Source: Candidatus Microthrix subdominans (GTDB taxonomy: Bacteria; Actinomycetota; Acidimicrobiia; Acidimicrobiales; Microtrichaceae). From it: 64,000 nucleotides of DNA. The position numbers and the translations under genes were made by a program. The stretch covers positions 168,851-232,850 of the forward strand of contig JADJZA010000009.1 in NCBI GenBank assembly GCA_016719385.1, in the 5' to 3' direction. The notes under the pieces were generated by a model. It was not told the DNA's origin. It did no database searches and saw only the letters and a list, made by a program, of their open reading frames with translations. Of the stretch, positions 13,483 to 22,906 are shown piece after piece. Position 1 is the stretch's first letter; every line of letters begins with the position of its first letter.

Positions 13483-13619
13483 CCCTTCGCCGCGGTGGAG
13501 TAGCCCACAGGATCTCCACAGCGGGGCGGTCGTCTGCACCGTCATCTCCACAGAAATATCCCGAAAGACACAGCCTTGTCCTCTTCCTCCGCACAGGGTG
13601 ACCGGCGTACGGTCGACAC

Positions 13620-13910
13620 ATGGCCACTTACGAGGTTCATTTGCGAGACGGATCCACCCACGAGGTCGACGGCGTCGACGCCTACCAGCCGGAACGCACG
13701 ATGACGACGTTCTTTCGCTCCAACAATGCCCGCAAGGCGATCGACTGCTGGTCCGAGCGGGTGGCCAGCTTTCGCACCGACGAGCTGCTGGTCATCCGGG
13801 TGTCGCCCGAGTGCGCCGCCGGCGCCGATGGTGCGGTGCCCGACGGTGGCCGGCACGCCTCCGGGCCGTCGGTCGCCACCCGGCGCAACGTCAGCCTGGT
13901 GTCGGCCTAG
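13620..13910 (+). CDS. small conserved-type hypothetical protein (96 aa)
   Basis: Short protein of 96 residues beginning MATYEVHLRDGSTHEVDGVD, rich in polar beta-strand-like segments, with TTFFRSNNARKAIDCWSERVASFRTDELLVIRV. No family is recognised. Codon use is GC-biased at third positions like its neighbours, and the frame has a clean ATG and stop, which supports a real gene. The 137-bp region upstream holds two copies of ATCTCCACAG (13512 and 13544). No signal peptide or membrane segment is visible, so it is probably cytosolic. Confidence 0.6.
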   Translation: MATYEVHLRDGSTHEVDGVDAYQPERTMTTFFRSNNARKAIDCWSERVASFRTDELLVIRVSPECAAGADGAVPDGGRHASGPSVATRRNVSLVSA

Positions 13911-13967
13911 CACCCCGGCCACACGTCCTCGATCGGCGGGTGTCGCGGCGACGGTAGGCTGCGCTCC

Positions 13968-14714
13968 GTGGAGGGGCAGCTGGCCGCACGGCGTCCGAGG
14001 ATCCTGGTCATCGTTCCCGCCTTCAACGAGGAGGAGTCGATCGACGCCCTCCTGCAGCGGGTGGCTTCGCTGAGCGACTCCTCGGCGACCCTCGACGTGC
14101 TCGTCGTCGATGACGGCTCGATCGACGCCACCGCTGCGATCGCCAGGCGCGCCGGCGTGGCGGTGGCCCCGATGCCGGTGCACCTGGGCATCGGGGCGGC
14201 GCTGCGGACCGGGTTTCGCCATGCCCACGACGCCGGCTACGACGGCGCTGTGCAGCTCGATGCCGACGGCCAACACGACCCCGAGGAGATCGAACGGATC
14301 CTCGCCGGGCTGGCCGAGGGCGCCGACCTGGTGATCGGCACCCGGTTCGGCCACGACGACGACATCCGGGCGCCCAACTACCGGCCTTCGGCCTACCGGG
14401 CGCTGGCGATGCGCTGGCTGCGTCTGGGGGTGCGCCTGCATACCGGCGCCCACCACAGCGATCCCTCCAGCGGGTTTCGGGGTTTCTCCGCACCGTTGGT
14501 GGCGTCGTTCGCGGCCGACTACCCGCTCGACTACCTGGAATCGGTCGAGTCGCTCATCACCGCCCACCTGCTCGGCTTCAGCGTGGCCGAGGTGCCGATC
14601 ACCGGCCGCACCCGGGTCTCGGGGGTTCCCTCGCACCGGGGCCACCGGCTGGGGTTCCACTACCTCCGCATGTGGACGGCGTTGATGTTGCTGCGCCGCC
14701 GGCGCGCCTCATGA
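13968..14714 (+). CDS. family 2 glycosyltransferase (dolichol-phosphate-mannose synthase-like)
   Basis: Cytosolic or membrane-associated glycosyltransferase that would transfer a sugar from a nucleotide donor, often onto polyprenyl phosphate; 248 residues. The GT-A fold is clear: VIVPAFNEEESID at the N-terminus, LVVDDGSIDAT, the metal-binding DAD in VQLDADGQHDPEEI, and the acceptor-side region SSGFRGFS. No transmembrane helices follow the catalytic domain. The start is GTG 13968. It opens the island DUF2304-AftD-GT4-GT2, a common pairing (GT2 plus DUF2304) in surface-polysaccharide loci. Confidence 0.9.
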   Translation: MEGQLAARRPRILVIVPAFNEEESIDALLQRVASLSDSSATLDVLVVDDGSIDATAAIARRAGVAVAPMPVHLGIGAALRTGFRHAHDAGYDGAVQLDADGQHDPEEIERILAGLAEGADLVIGTRFGHDDDIRAPNYRPSAYRALAMRWLRLGVRLHTGAHHSDPSSGFRGFSAPLVASFAADYPLDYLESVESLITAHLLGFSVAEVPITGRTRVSGVPSHRGHRLGFHYLRMWTALMLLRRRRAS

Positions 14715-14783
14715 GACCGACGAGCGGTGCGATACACGGGCTGACGCCGTGAGACGAACGGGCGTCAGGATCGGTGGGGCGAG

Positions 14784-15176
14784 ATGAACGACATGTGGCG
14801 CTGGCTGGCGCTGATCTGGGCGGTCGTGTCGGTGGGCACGGTCCTGTGGTTCGTCCGCCTCGGGCGCCTGCGGATCAAGTACGCCTTTCCGACGATGGCC
14901 CTCGGGCTGCTGGTCGGGGCCCTGGCGGCCGCTCCGGCGTTGGCCGAGCAGGCCGCCAGGCGCCTCCACTTGGAAACCCCCTTGGCGTTGGTGACGCTGC
15001 TGGTGCTCGCCTACTCCTCCGGCATGTCCCTGGTGGCGGTGCGCGAGCTCAGCCGGCTCGAGGCCCGCATCCGGTCGTTGGCCGAGGCGGTGGCGCTGCT
15101 CGACGCCCGCACCTACCGGGTGCAGGATCAGCGGCCCGCCGCCGACCCGCCATCCCCACCTGCACCGGAGGACTAG
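14784..15176 (+). CDS. DUF2304 family membrane protein
   Basis: Small integral membrane protein of 130 residues. Three hydrophobic segments (LALIWAVVSVGTVLWFV, FPTMALGLLVGALAA, LALVTLLVLAYSSGM) are followed by a short amphipathic or coiled-coil stretch (RELSRLEARIRSLAEAVALL) and a polar tail, the DUF2304 layout. The family is frequently encoded beside GT2 enzymes, as here, and may serve as their membrane partner; that role is inference. An 8-bp perfect hairpin (14741-14748 with 14761-14768) precedes the start. Confidence 0.75.
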   Translation: MNDMWRWLALIWAVVSVGTVLWFVRLGRLRIKYAFPTMALGLLVGALAAAPALAEQAARRLHLETPLALVTLLVLAYSSGMSLVAVRELSRLEARIRSLAEAVALLDARTYRVQDQRPAADPPSPPAPED

Positions 15177-15243
15177 GCCTCACGGCACGTGAGCGGTTGC
15201 CCGCGCAGATCATCCGGCGCCGCCCACTATCATCGCCCGGGTC

Positions 15244-18200
15244 ATGAGACGGCTCCTCGGCAGGTTGGAGCAGTGGAGGCCCTGGCCTGTCGCTGCGCTG
15301 GCCCTCGTCTCCTATGTGCCGCTGCTGTTGACCCATCGCGGCCAGGTCGGCGCCGACACGAAGAGCTACCTGTACCTCAACCCGGGCAAGCTGCTCGCCG
15401 ACGCCCCCTGGTTGTGGGAGACCGGCGTTGGGCTGGGCACGGTCACCCACCAGAACATCGGGTACCTGTGGCCCGCCGGGCCGTTCTATTGGTTCTTCGA
15501 CATGATCGGCGTCCCGGACTGGATCGCCCAACGGATCTGGTTGGGCACGATCATCTTCGCGGCGGGCATGGGCGTGCGCTTCATGTTGCGCACCCTGCGC
15601 TGGGAGTTGCCCGGCGTCACCGTCGCCGCGCTCGCCTATGCCCTCAGCCCCTACCTGCTGCACTACGGGGCCCGCATCTCGATCATCTTGTTGCCCTTCG
15701 CCGGGCTGCCGTGGCTGATCGCCTTCACCGCTCGGGCACTGCGCCACGGCGGCTGGCGGGATCCGGCCGCCTTCGCGCTGATCACGATGACCGTCGGCGG
15801 CATCAACGCCACCTCGTTGCTGTTGGTGATGATCGGCCCGGGCATGTGGGTGCTGTACGCGCTGCTCGCCGAACGGGAGATCACCTGGGGCCGGGCGTTG
15901 GCGGTCGTGGCCCGCATCGGCGTGCTCACGCTGATCACCTCGCTGTGGTGGATGGCCGGCCTGATGCTGCAGGGCAAGTACGGCATTCCGATCCTCGACT
16001 ACACCGAGACCTACAAGGTGGTCGCAGGGGCGTCGTCGGCCCCGGAGATCATGCGGGGGCTCGGGTACTGGTTCTTCTACGGCAGCGACTCGCTGGGTCC
16101 GTGGATCTCCGGCGCGGTGACGATGGTGCAGAACCCGCTGGTGCTGGTGGTCAGCTTCCTGCTGCCCGCCCTGGTCGTGGTCTCGGGGTTCCTCACCCGG
16201 TTCCGTTACCGGGCGTACTTCGTGCTGATGGTCGTCGTCGGTGCGCTGACCGCCATCGCCTCCCACCCCTTCGACTCCCCCACGCCCGCCGGTGCGCTGT
16301 TCAAGGCGGCGACGACGACCGATGCCGGCCTGGCGTTCCGGTCCACCCCGCGGGCCCTCCCCCTGCTCGCCCTCGGCGGGGCGGTGTTGCTCGCCGCCGG
16401 CATCTCGGCGGTGGCCACGCTGCGCCCCCGGCTGCGGGTGCCGCTGAGCCTGGTGATCGTGGCGCTGATCGGCATCAACCAGGCGCCGCTGTTCCTCGGA
16501 CGGATGGTCGACGACAACCTGCAGCGCTCGGAAAACATCCCCGAGTACTGGAACGAGGTGGCCGCGGCTCTGGACGCCGGCGACCGGGACACCCGCGTGC
16601 TCGAGATGCCGGGTATCGACTTTGCCAGCTACACCTGGGGCAACACGGTCGACCCGGTCACCCCTGGCCTGATCGACCGCGACTACGCCGCTCGCGAGTT
16701 GATCCCCTACGGCTCGTTCGCCTCGGCCCAGCTGATGATGGCCCTCGACCTGCCCTACCAGGAGGGCACGGCCAACCCGGCGGCGTTGGGCCCGATGCTG
16801 CAGCTGATGTCGGTCGGCGACCTGGTCGCCCGCAACGACCTGCGCTTCGGTCGGTACCGCTCCCCCCGTCCCCGGACGTTCTGGGATCAGGTGACGTCGG
16901 CCCCCGGTCTGGGCGATCCGGTGGGCTTCGGCCCCGACGTGTCCGATCGCCCCGACCCGGTCGTGCCGCTGTTGGACGGGATCGAGTTGGGGACCGACCC
17001 GGCGTTGCCCGACCCGCCGTCGGTCGGCATCGTTCCGGTCGAGGATCCCCGCCCGATGGTGCGCACCGAATCGGCCGCTGCCCCCACCCTGTTGGACGGC
17101 GACGCCCACGGGCTGGTCACGGCGGCCGGCGCCGGGATGATCGACCCGGACCGGCCGGTGCTGTACTCGGCCAGCTTCGCCGACGATCCGGACGCGCTGC
17201 GGGCGCTGGCCACCGAGCCGGGGGCCGAGCTGATCGTCACCGACTCCAACCGCAAGCAGGGCCTGCGCTGGGGCTCGGTCCGGGAGAACCGCGGCTACAC
17301 CGAGCGCGCCGACCGGGAGCCGATCATCACCGACGTCAGCGACAACCGCCTCGACGTGTTCCCCGAGGCCGACCGCGATTCAAACGGCGAAACCGACACC
17401 GACACCCAGACCGTCGTGGAGACCCGCGGCGGTGCCACCGTGGACGCGACCACCTACGGCAACGGGGTCAGCTACACGCCCGGGGACCAACCGTTCTTCG
17501 CCGTGGACGGTTCGCTGAACACCGCATGGCGCACCGGGGCCTTCGGCGAGCTCAAACAGGATGCGCTCGAGCTCACCTGGGACTCGCCGGTCACTACTGA
17601 CACCGTGACCTTGGTACAGAGCCAGCGCAGGGGCAACAGGCACATGACCCAGGTCGAGTTCAGCTTCGATTCCGGCGACGGAGTCTTCGCCGATCCGATC
17701 GAGGTCGACCTTGGGGAGGAATCGCTGAGCCCGGAGGGGCAGGTGGTCGACTTCCCGGAGCGGACGTTCTCCCGGATGCGGGTCGAGATCCTCGACACCA
17801 ACGTGGGTGAGCTGGCCGACTACGGCAAGGTGTCCGAGGTGGGCATCGCCGAGCTGATGGTGGCCGATACCACCCTCGAGCAGGTGGTGCGCCCGCCGAC
17901 CGACCTGCTCGACACGTTGGGCGGCGACAGCCTGTCCAACCCGCTGGCGATCGTGTTGCGCCGTGCGGCGGCCAACCCCGAGGAGGGCGTGCTCGACGAC
18001 GAGGAGCCATCGATCGTGCGCACCCTGTCGGTGCCCGCTGAGCGCAGCTTTGCCCTCGGAGGGCTGGCCCGGCTGTCCCTCGGCCAGCCCGACGAGAGCA
18101 TCGACGCCATCCTCGGCGTGCCCGGCGCCGACGAGGGAGGCGTCACCGCCAGCTCCGCTGCACGTTTGGCCAGCCTGCGGGCGCGTGCGGCATCGGCGAA

Positions 18201-19740
18201 CGATGGCGACCTGAGCACCGCCTGGCAGAGCCCGGCCAACCCGCAGGGCGGCACCTGGGTGAACTTCGAGTATCCGAAGGCGATCAGCGTCGACGAGCTG
18301 GAGTTCAGCTACCTCAACGACGGACGCCACTCAACACCGAAATCCATCCATCTCGAGGGCGACGGTGTGGCCTCGGCGTCGATCGAGGTGCCGGAGGCCA
18401 AGCCGGGCGATACGCGTGGCGACACGACGACCGTCCGCCTCGAGGTGCCCGAGGCGGTGCGCGGTACCAACCTTCGCCTGGTCGTCGACGAGATCCACCC
18501 TCGCACCACGCTGGAGTGGTTCAGCCACTCCGAGGCGGACCTGCCGATCGGCATCGCCGAGGTGGGTTGGGGCGGACCGACGATGGGCGCCCCACTCGAC
18601 GATCTCGGCGGCGTCTGCCGCGACGACCTGTTGTCGCTCGACGGCCAGGCGATCGGCATCCGGCTCGAAGCGACGGCCGACGAACTGCTCGACCGCCAAC
18701 CGGCAGGGGTACGCACCTGCGACCCGGAGGCGCCCGCCGGTTCGGGCACCGCCGACGACGAGCGTCCGACGATCGAGCTCGGCCCCGAGGCCTCGCTGCT
18801 GCGCAGCGGCGCCGGCCTGAGCGTGGGTGTCGACCTCGACGAGCTGTGGCTCACCTCGGCCGCCGGGGGCGACGCGGTGGCCACCCCGGCCGAGCCACTG
18901 GGCAGCACCGATCTGAAGGGCGGCGCCGCGGCGCCACGGCTGGGCGTCGACCCGAACACTGCGCCCGGCCAGTCGGCGCCTCGCACCGAGACCGGGCGCA
19001 CGTCGCGTTTGACCTACGAGGTGTCGGTCGCCGACGCCGACGAGCCCTACTGGTTGGTGATGGGCCAGTCGTTCAACCCCGGGTGGCATGCGACGACCGC
19101 CGACGGCACCGACCTGGGGCCGCCCACGCTGATCAACGGCTTCGCCAACGGGTGGCTGGTCAACCCCGGCGAAGTGGGCCCCGACGCCAAGATCGTCATC
19201 GAATGGACCCCGCAGCGGACGGTGTGGATCGCACTCGCCCTCTCGCTGATCGGCCTGCTGGTCACGCTGGGGATGGCGTTCTTCGACCCGAAGTGGCTGG
19301 GTGGACGGGTCAACCGTCCTTCGGCCCGGGTGTCCCACGTGGTGCCGCTCAGCCCGCTCGACCGCTTCGGGGCGCCCCGGTCGTGGGTCCGGGCCGGCCT
19401 GCTCGGCCTCGGCGCCGCCGTCGTCGGCGTGCTCGCTTTCGGGCTGCCCGTCGGGCTGATCGCCGGTGCGTTCACCGCGTTGGTGTTGCGCTACCCGTCC
19501 GCCTGGCCGGCGCTGCGGGTGGTGGGGATCGGCGGCTACGGCCTGGGCGGCCTGTTCGTCATCGCCAAGCAGATCCGCAACGGCTACGAGCTGGGCTTCG
19601 AGTGGCCCAACCTGTTCTCCGCCGCCCATGGGCTGGTGCTCGTGTCGCTGGCGCTGCTCGCCGTCGACGTGGTGGTCGAGGGGCTCGTCGGCGGCTGGCG
19701 ACGGACGGTGGACGACGATTTCGACCGGGAGAAGACCTGA
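15244..19740 (+). CDS. AftD-like alpha-(1->3)-arabinofuranosyltransferase with discoidin-like domains
   Basis: Very large GT-C membrane glycosyltransferase, 1498 residues. The family adds arabinofuranose from decaprenyl-phosphoarabinose to arabinan on the outer face of the membrane. The N-terminus carries about 10 helices; the first periplasmic loop is HRGQVGADTKSYLYLNPGK with the expected acidic catalytic residue, as in DUF3367 proteins. Carbohydrate-binding-like F5/8 type C segments are visible near residues 725-850 (YTPGDQPFFAVDGSLNTAWR) and 970-1060 (SANDGDLSTAWQSP), followed by a beta-rich part and C-terminal helices (about 1325-1480). It starts 67 bp after DUF2304, and its stop is 2 bp from the GT4 start. 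Substrate identity by homology only. Confidence 0.85.
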   Translation: MRRLLGRLEQWRPWPVAALALVSYVPLLLTHRGQVGADTKSYLYLNPGKLLADAPWLWETGVGLGTVTHQNIGYLWPAGPFYWFFDMIGVPDWIAQRIWLGTIIFAAGMGVRFMLRTLRWELPGVTVAALAYALSPYLLHYGARISIILLPFAGLPWLIAFTARALRHGGWRDPAAFALITMTVGGINATSLLLVMIGPGMWVLYALLAEREITWGRALAVVARIGVLTLITSLWWMAGLMLQGKYGIPILDYTETYKVVAGASSAPEIMRGLGYWFFYGSDSLGPWISGAVTMVQNPLVLVVSFLLPALVVVSGFLTRFRYRAYFVLMVVVGALTAIASHPFDSPTPAGALFKAATTTDAGLAFRSTPRALPLLALGGAVLLAAGISAVATLRPRLRVPLSLVIVALIGINQAPLFLGRMVDDNLQRSENIPEYWNEVAAALDAGDRDTRVLEMPGIDFASYTWGNTVDPVTPGLIDRDYAARELIPYGSFASAQLMMALDLPYQEGTANPAALGPMLQLMSVGDLVARNDLRFGRYRSPRPRTFWDQVTSAPGLGDPVGFGPDVSDRPDPVVPLLDGIELGTDPALPDPPSVGIVPVEDPRPMVRTESAAAPTLLDGDAHGLVTAAGAGMIDPDRPVLYSASFADDPDALRALATEPGAELIVTDSNRKQGLRWGSVRENRGYTERADREPIITDVSDNRLDVFPEADRDSNGETDTDTQTVVETRGGATVDATTYGNGVSYTPGDQPFFAVDGSLNTAWRTGAFGELKQDALELTWDSPVTTDTVTLVQSQRRGNRHMTQVEFSFDSGDGVFADPIEVDLGEESLSPEGQVVDFPERTFSRMRVEILDTNVGELADYGKVSEVGIAELMVADTTLEQVVRPPTDLLDTLGGDSLSNPLAIVLRRAAANPEEGVLDDEEPSIVRTLSVPAERSFALGGLARLSLGQPDESIDAILGVPGADEGGVTASSAARLASLRARAASANDGDLSTAWQSPANPQGGTWVNFEYPKAISVDELEFSYLNDGRHSTPKSIHLEGDGVASASIEVPEAKPGDTRGDTTTVRLEVPEAVRGTNLRLVVDEIHPRTTLEWFSHSEADLPIGIAEVGWGGPTMGAPLDDLGGVCRDDLLSLDGQAIGIRLEATADELLDRQPAGVRTCDPEAPAGSGTADDERPTIELGPEASLLRSGAGLSVGVDLDELWLTSAAGGDAVATPAEPLGSTDLKGGAAAPRLGVDPNTAPGQSAPRTETGRTSRLTYEVSVADADEPYWLVMGQSFNPGWHATTADGTDLGPPTLINGFANGWLVNPGEVGPDAKIVIEWTPQRTVWIALALSLIGLLVTLGMAFFDPKWLGGRVNRPSARVSHVVPLSPLDRFGAPRSWVRAGLLGLGAAVVGVLAFGLPVGLIAGAFTALVLRYPSAWPALRVVGIGGYGLGGLFVIAKQIRNGYELGFEWPNLFSAAHGLVLVSLALLAVDVVVEGLVGGWRRTVDDDFDREKT

Positions 19741-19742
19741 CG

Positions 19743-20954
19743 ATGACCGGACCATCGGTGCACGCCGGCTCGCTCAGCACGGCGGGACGGGCGCGCCTGG
19801 CCGAGTTGGCCGACGCCTCCGGGATCCGCCGGGTTCACATGTTGGGCTGGCGCGACCTGGACGACGACGAGGCGGGCGGCTCCGAGGTGCACGCCTCGAC
19901 CGTGGCCGCCCTGTGGGCGGAGGCGGGCCTCGAGGTGACGATGCGCTCGTCGGCGTCGAAGGGCCGCAGCGCCGAGGGCTTCCGCGATGGCTACCGGGTG
20001 ATCCGGCGGGGCTCACGTTACGGGGTGTTCCCCCGGGCTGCGGCCGCCGAGATCACCGGGCGTCACGGGCCCAGCGACGCCCTGGTCGAGATCTGGAACG
20101 GCATGCCGTTTGTTTCTCCGCTCTGGTGGCGCGGCCCGCATGCGGTGTGGCTGCACCACGTGCACGGCCCGATGTGGAACATGGCGCTGGGCGACCGGCT
20201 GGGCAAGGTGGGGCGCCTGCTCGAGGAACGTGTGGCTCCACCGCTCTACCGGCGGGTGCCGGTGGTGACGTTGTCGGCCTCCTCCGAGGAGGAGTTGACC
20301 CGTGACCTGGGCTTCTCGCAGGACCGTGTGGGCGTGGTCGAGCCGGGCATCGATGCCCGCTATACCCCCGGCGGCACCCGCTCGGAGACGCCGCTGGTCG
20401 TTGCGGTGGCCCGCCTGGCGCCGGTCAAGCGGTTCTCGATGCTTGTCCGGGCCGCCGCCCGGGCTCGCGAGCGGGTGGGGGACCTGCGGCTGGTGATCGT
20501 CGGCGAGGGCTACATGCGCCCGGACGTCGTCGCCACGATCGAGGCGGTCGGCGGACAGTCCTGGGTGCACATGGCCGGACACGTCAGCGATGACGAGCTG
20601 ATCGACCTCTACCGCTCGGCCTGGTGCGTGGCCTCGGCGTCCGAGCGCGAGGGGTGGGGCATGACGATGACCGAGGCGGCCGCCTGCGGCACGCCGGCGG
20701 TCGCCACCGACATCGCCGGGCACGCCGACGCCATCCGGGCCGACCACAGCGGCCTGCTCGTCGACGGCGAGCAGGGGCTGGCCGACGGCCTGGCCCGCCT
20801 GCTGGGCGACGCCGCCCTGCGCACCCGGCTGCAGGCCGGCGCGCTTCTGCGGGCCGCCGAGCTCACCTGGGAGCACACCGCCGTCGCCAACTTCGAGGTG
20901 CTGGCGACCGGGTCGGTGGCCAACGCCCGACCCCTCGGTACAAGCGGGCCGTAG
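19743..20954 (+). CDS. family 4 glycosyltransferase (GT-B)
   Basis: Retaining GT-B glycosyltransferase of 403 residues. The start is ATG 19743, 2 bp after the AftD-like stop, although the frame is open far upstream. The N-terminal domain has HMLGWRDLDDDEAGGSEVHA (acceptor side). The C-terminal donor domain has VVAVARLAPVKRF, IVGEGYMR and the EX7E motif region ASEREGWGMTMTEAAACGTPAVA. Tight spacing indicates co-transcription with the AftD-like gene, so it likely builds the same glycan. Donor sugar unknown. Confidence 0.9.
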   Translation: MTGPSVHAGSLSTAGRARLAELADASGIRRVHMLGWRDLDDDEAGGSEVHASTVAALWAEAGLEVTMRSSASKGRSAEGFRDGYRVIRRGSRYGVFPRAAAAEITGRHGPSDALVEIWNGMPFVSPLWWRGPHAVWLHHVHGPMWNMALGDRLGKVGRLLEERVAPPLYRRVPVVTLSASSEEELTRDLGFSQDRVGVVEPGIDARYTPGGTRSETPLVVAVARLAPVKRFSMLVRAAARARERVGDLRLVIVGEGYMRPDVVATIEAVGGQSWVHMAGHVSDDELIDLYRSAWCVASASEREGWGMTMTEAAACGTPAVATDIAGHADAIRADHSGLLVDGEQGLADGLARLLGDAALRTRLQAGALLRAAELTWEHTAVANFEVLATGSVANARPLGTSGP

Positions 20955-21001
20955 GGACCAGGCGGCTGTCTCGCCGTGTGGGTGGTGCGGCGGCCCGAGG
21001 C

Positions 21002-22000
21002 CTAACGGGGCGTGAGGTAGCGCTCGGGTGGAGGCCCGTACCGGCCCCGCACAAAGTCGACGATGCCCTCCCACCGGGCACGGGCGTCGAACACCAGCGG
21101 GCGACGGGCGGGGCGCAACACGCCCCCGGCCAGCTGGTACAGCGAGATGCACAGTCGGATGAAGGCGTGGTACAGCCCGGAGTGGGTGCGCACCAACAGC
21201 AGCGTGTTGCGGTGCTGGAGGTAGTCGACCAGGGCCACGCTGGAGCCGAGGTGGGTGTTGGTCACCCGGGCGCCGCGCACCAGGCCGACGCCCCAGCCCA
21301 GCTGCCGGGCGCGGGCGCCCAGGTCGGCCTCCTCGCAGTAGGCGAAGTAGCGCTCGTCGAACAGCCCGATCTCCTCGAGCGCCGCCCGGCGGGCGACCAT
21401 CAGCGTGCCGTGCGGGTAGTCGACGTCCTCCCACCCGTCGGGGTCGGCCGGCGTCGCCGCCGGGCCCGGCACCGTCACCATGCCGCCGAAGTAGGGGTCG
21501 AACACCGGGATGGATCCGTCGCCGACGTCGGCGCAGGCCAGCGCAGCGCCGGGCCGGGCATCGAGTGCCGCCCCCATCCGCTCCAGGCAATCCACCGCCG
21601 GTGCGGCGTCGTGGGGGGCGAGCGCCACCCACTCGGTGTCCTCGTCCGTGTTGCAGCTGGCCAACCAGTGGCGCAGGCCAAAGTTGGCGCCGGGCCCAAA
21701 CCCCAGGTTCTCCCCGGCCTCGAGCAGCTCGATGAGGGGGCCGTTGTCACCCGGCGGGCGGCCGCGCTCCAAACCGGCGCTCTCCAGCCCGGGGCGCTCC
21801 AACCCGGCGCTCTCCAGCCCGGCGCGCTCCAACCCGGCGCGCTCCAGCCCGGCGCGCAGTGCCTCCAGGTGTTCGGCGGTCGAGCCGTTGTCGACGACGA
21901 TCAGGCGTTCCAGCTCGGTCTGAGCCAGCCAGGCGTCGAGCACGTCGAGGAGCGCAACCGATGCGTTGCGATGGATGAGGATCCCGGTGAAGCGTGCCAC
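21002..22000 (-). CDS. family 2 glycosyltransferase (rhamnosyl/galactofuranosyl-type) with tandem pentapeptide insert
   Basis: GT-A glycosyltransferase, 332 residues from GTG 22000, chosen because a strong GGGGGAGG lies 8 nt before it; an ATG at 22060 in frame is the alternative. Motifs: RLIVVDNGSTAEHL, the GENLGFGPGANFGLRHW block and YFAYCEEADLGARARQLG, typical of rhamnosyl- or galactofuranosyl-transferases of the cell wall. Between the nucleotide loop and the next strand it carries an insertion of about 30 residues made of A/P-G-L-E-R/S units, encoded by a 15-bp repeat (about 21776-21855). It is convergent with the GT4 gene and closes the glycan island. Confidence 0.85.
   Translation of the reverse strand: MARFTGILIHRNASVALLDVLDAWLAQTELERLIVVDNGSTAEHLEALRAGLERAGLERAGLESAGLERPGLESAGLERGRPPGDNGPLIELLEAGENLGFGPGANFGLRHWLASCNTDEDTEWVALAPHDAAPAVDCLERMGAALDARPGAALACADVGDGSIPVFDPYFGGMVTVPGPAATPADPDGWEDVDYPHGTLMVARRAALEEIGLFDERYFAYCEEADLGARARQLGWGVGLVRGARVTNTHLGSSVALVDYLQHRNTLLLVRTHSGLYHAFIRLCISLYQLAGGVLRPARRPLVFDARARWEGIVDFVRGRYGPPPERYLTPR
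21776..21855. repeat. 15-bp tandem repeat inside GT2 gene
   Basis: About five to six imperfect copies of a 15-bp unit (consensus on the + strand near CGCTCCAACCCGGCG, alternating with CTCTCCAGCCCGGCG). Because the unit is a multiple of three, it adds pentapeptides (A/P)GLE(R/S) without breaking the frame. The copy number could vary between strains. Confidence 0.8.
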
Positions 22001-22094
22001 CGCAGCAGCCTCCCCCGGGCTGGTACCGTCCCGCCAAACGAACCGGCGGCCCCGAGGCATCGATCGGCCGGACACAGCCTGGAGGCACACACCC

Positions 22095-22901
22095 GTGGAC
22101 ACAGCGCAGTTGAACCGCGACCTGAGCGACGAGCAGTCGGCGCTCGACGAGGTCGTCGCCGGCCTCGACGACGCCGCCTGGTCGCTGCCCACCCCCAGCG
22201 AACGCTGGAGCGTGGCCGACCAGATCGCCCATCTGACGTTTTTCGACCGGGCCGCAGTCCTGGCGATCGAGGATCCCGACGCGTTCGGGGCGCTGTTCGA
22301 GGCGCTGCTCGGCTCCGCCGTCGACGGTGACGAGGGCGTCGACGCCCACACGCTGGGCGAGTTTCGGGCGATGAGCCCCGCCGACTTGCTCGAGGCCTGG
22401 CGCGAGGGCCGCCGCCGGCTCGAGCGTGCCGCGGATTCGCTGGAGGAGGGTGCCCGGGTGAACTGGTTTGGCCCGCCGATGAGCGGCCGCTCGTTTCTCA
22501 CCGCCCGCCTGATGGAGGTGTGGGCCCACGGCCAGGACATCTGCGATGCGGTCGGCGCCACCCGGCAGCCCACCGCCAGGTTGGCCCACATCGCCCGGCT
22601 GGGCTTCCTCACCCGGGGCTGGACGTTCACCAACCGCGGCGAGGTGCCGCCGGTCAGCGACGTGCGGGTCGAGCTGGTCGCCCCCGATGGATCGAGATGG
22701 GACTTCGGGCCCGCCGACGCCGCCGAGCGGGTCAGCGGCGGCGCCGAGGATTTCTGTCTGGTCGTCACCCAGCGCCGCCACCTGGACGACACCGAACTCG
22801 ATGTGGTCGGCGACGACGCGCTGAGCTGGATGACCCAGGCCCAGGCGTTCGCCGGCCCACCGACAGACCCACCCGTGCCCGCCGGGATCAAGCTGGAGTA
22901 G
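22095..22901 (+). CDS. DinB-like / mycothiol-dependent maleylpyruvate isomerase-type protein (TIGR03084-like)
   Basis: Metal-dependent four-helix-bundle (DinB) protein of 268 residues. The start is GTG 22095, with GGAGG 9 nt before it, in preference to the longer open frame. The N-terminal helix bundle has the pattern WSVADQIAHLTFFDRAA, with a second metal histidine in LMEVWAHGQDICDAVG and the TARL/ARLGFLTRGW helix; a small C-terminal domain follows (VELVAPDGSRWDFGPAD). This layout matches actinobacterial mycothiol-S-transferase or isomerase-like proteins. The exact substrate is unknown. Convergent with gltD, with 5 bp between stops. Confidence 0.8.
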   Translation: MDTAQLNRDLSDEQSALDEVVAGLDDAAWSLPTPSERWSVADQIAHLTFFDRAAVLAIEDPDAFGALFEALLGSAVDGDEGVDAHTLGEFRAMSPADLLEAWREGRRRLERAADSLEEGARVNWFGPPMSGRSFLTARLMEVWAHGQDICDAVGATRQPTARLAHIARLGFLTRGWTFTNRGEVPPVSDVRVELVAPDGSRWDFGPADAAERVSGGAEDFCLVVTQRRHLDDTELDVVGDDALSWMTQAQAFAGPPTDPPVPAGIKLE

Positions 22902-22906
22902 GACAG

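Noticed and set aside
13512..13553. Two ATCTCCACAG repeats as DnaA boxes / replication origin
   Set aside because: They do not match the TTATCCACA consensus well, only two occur, and no dnaA or dnaN is nearby.
14741..14768. Intrinsic terminator between GT2 and DUF2304
   Set aside because: The 8-bp hairpin has no T-run and lies inside a gene set that appears co-directional and functionally linked; it may be chance.
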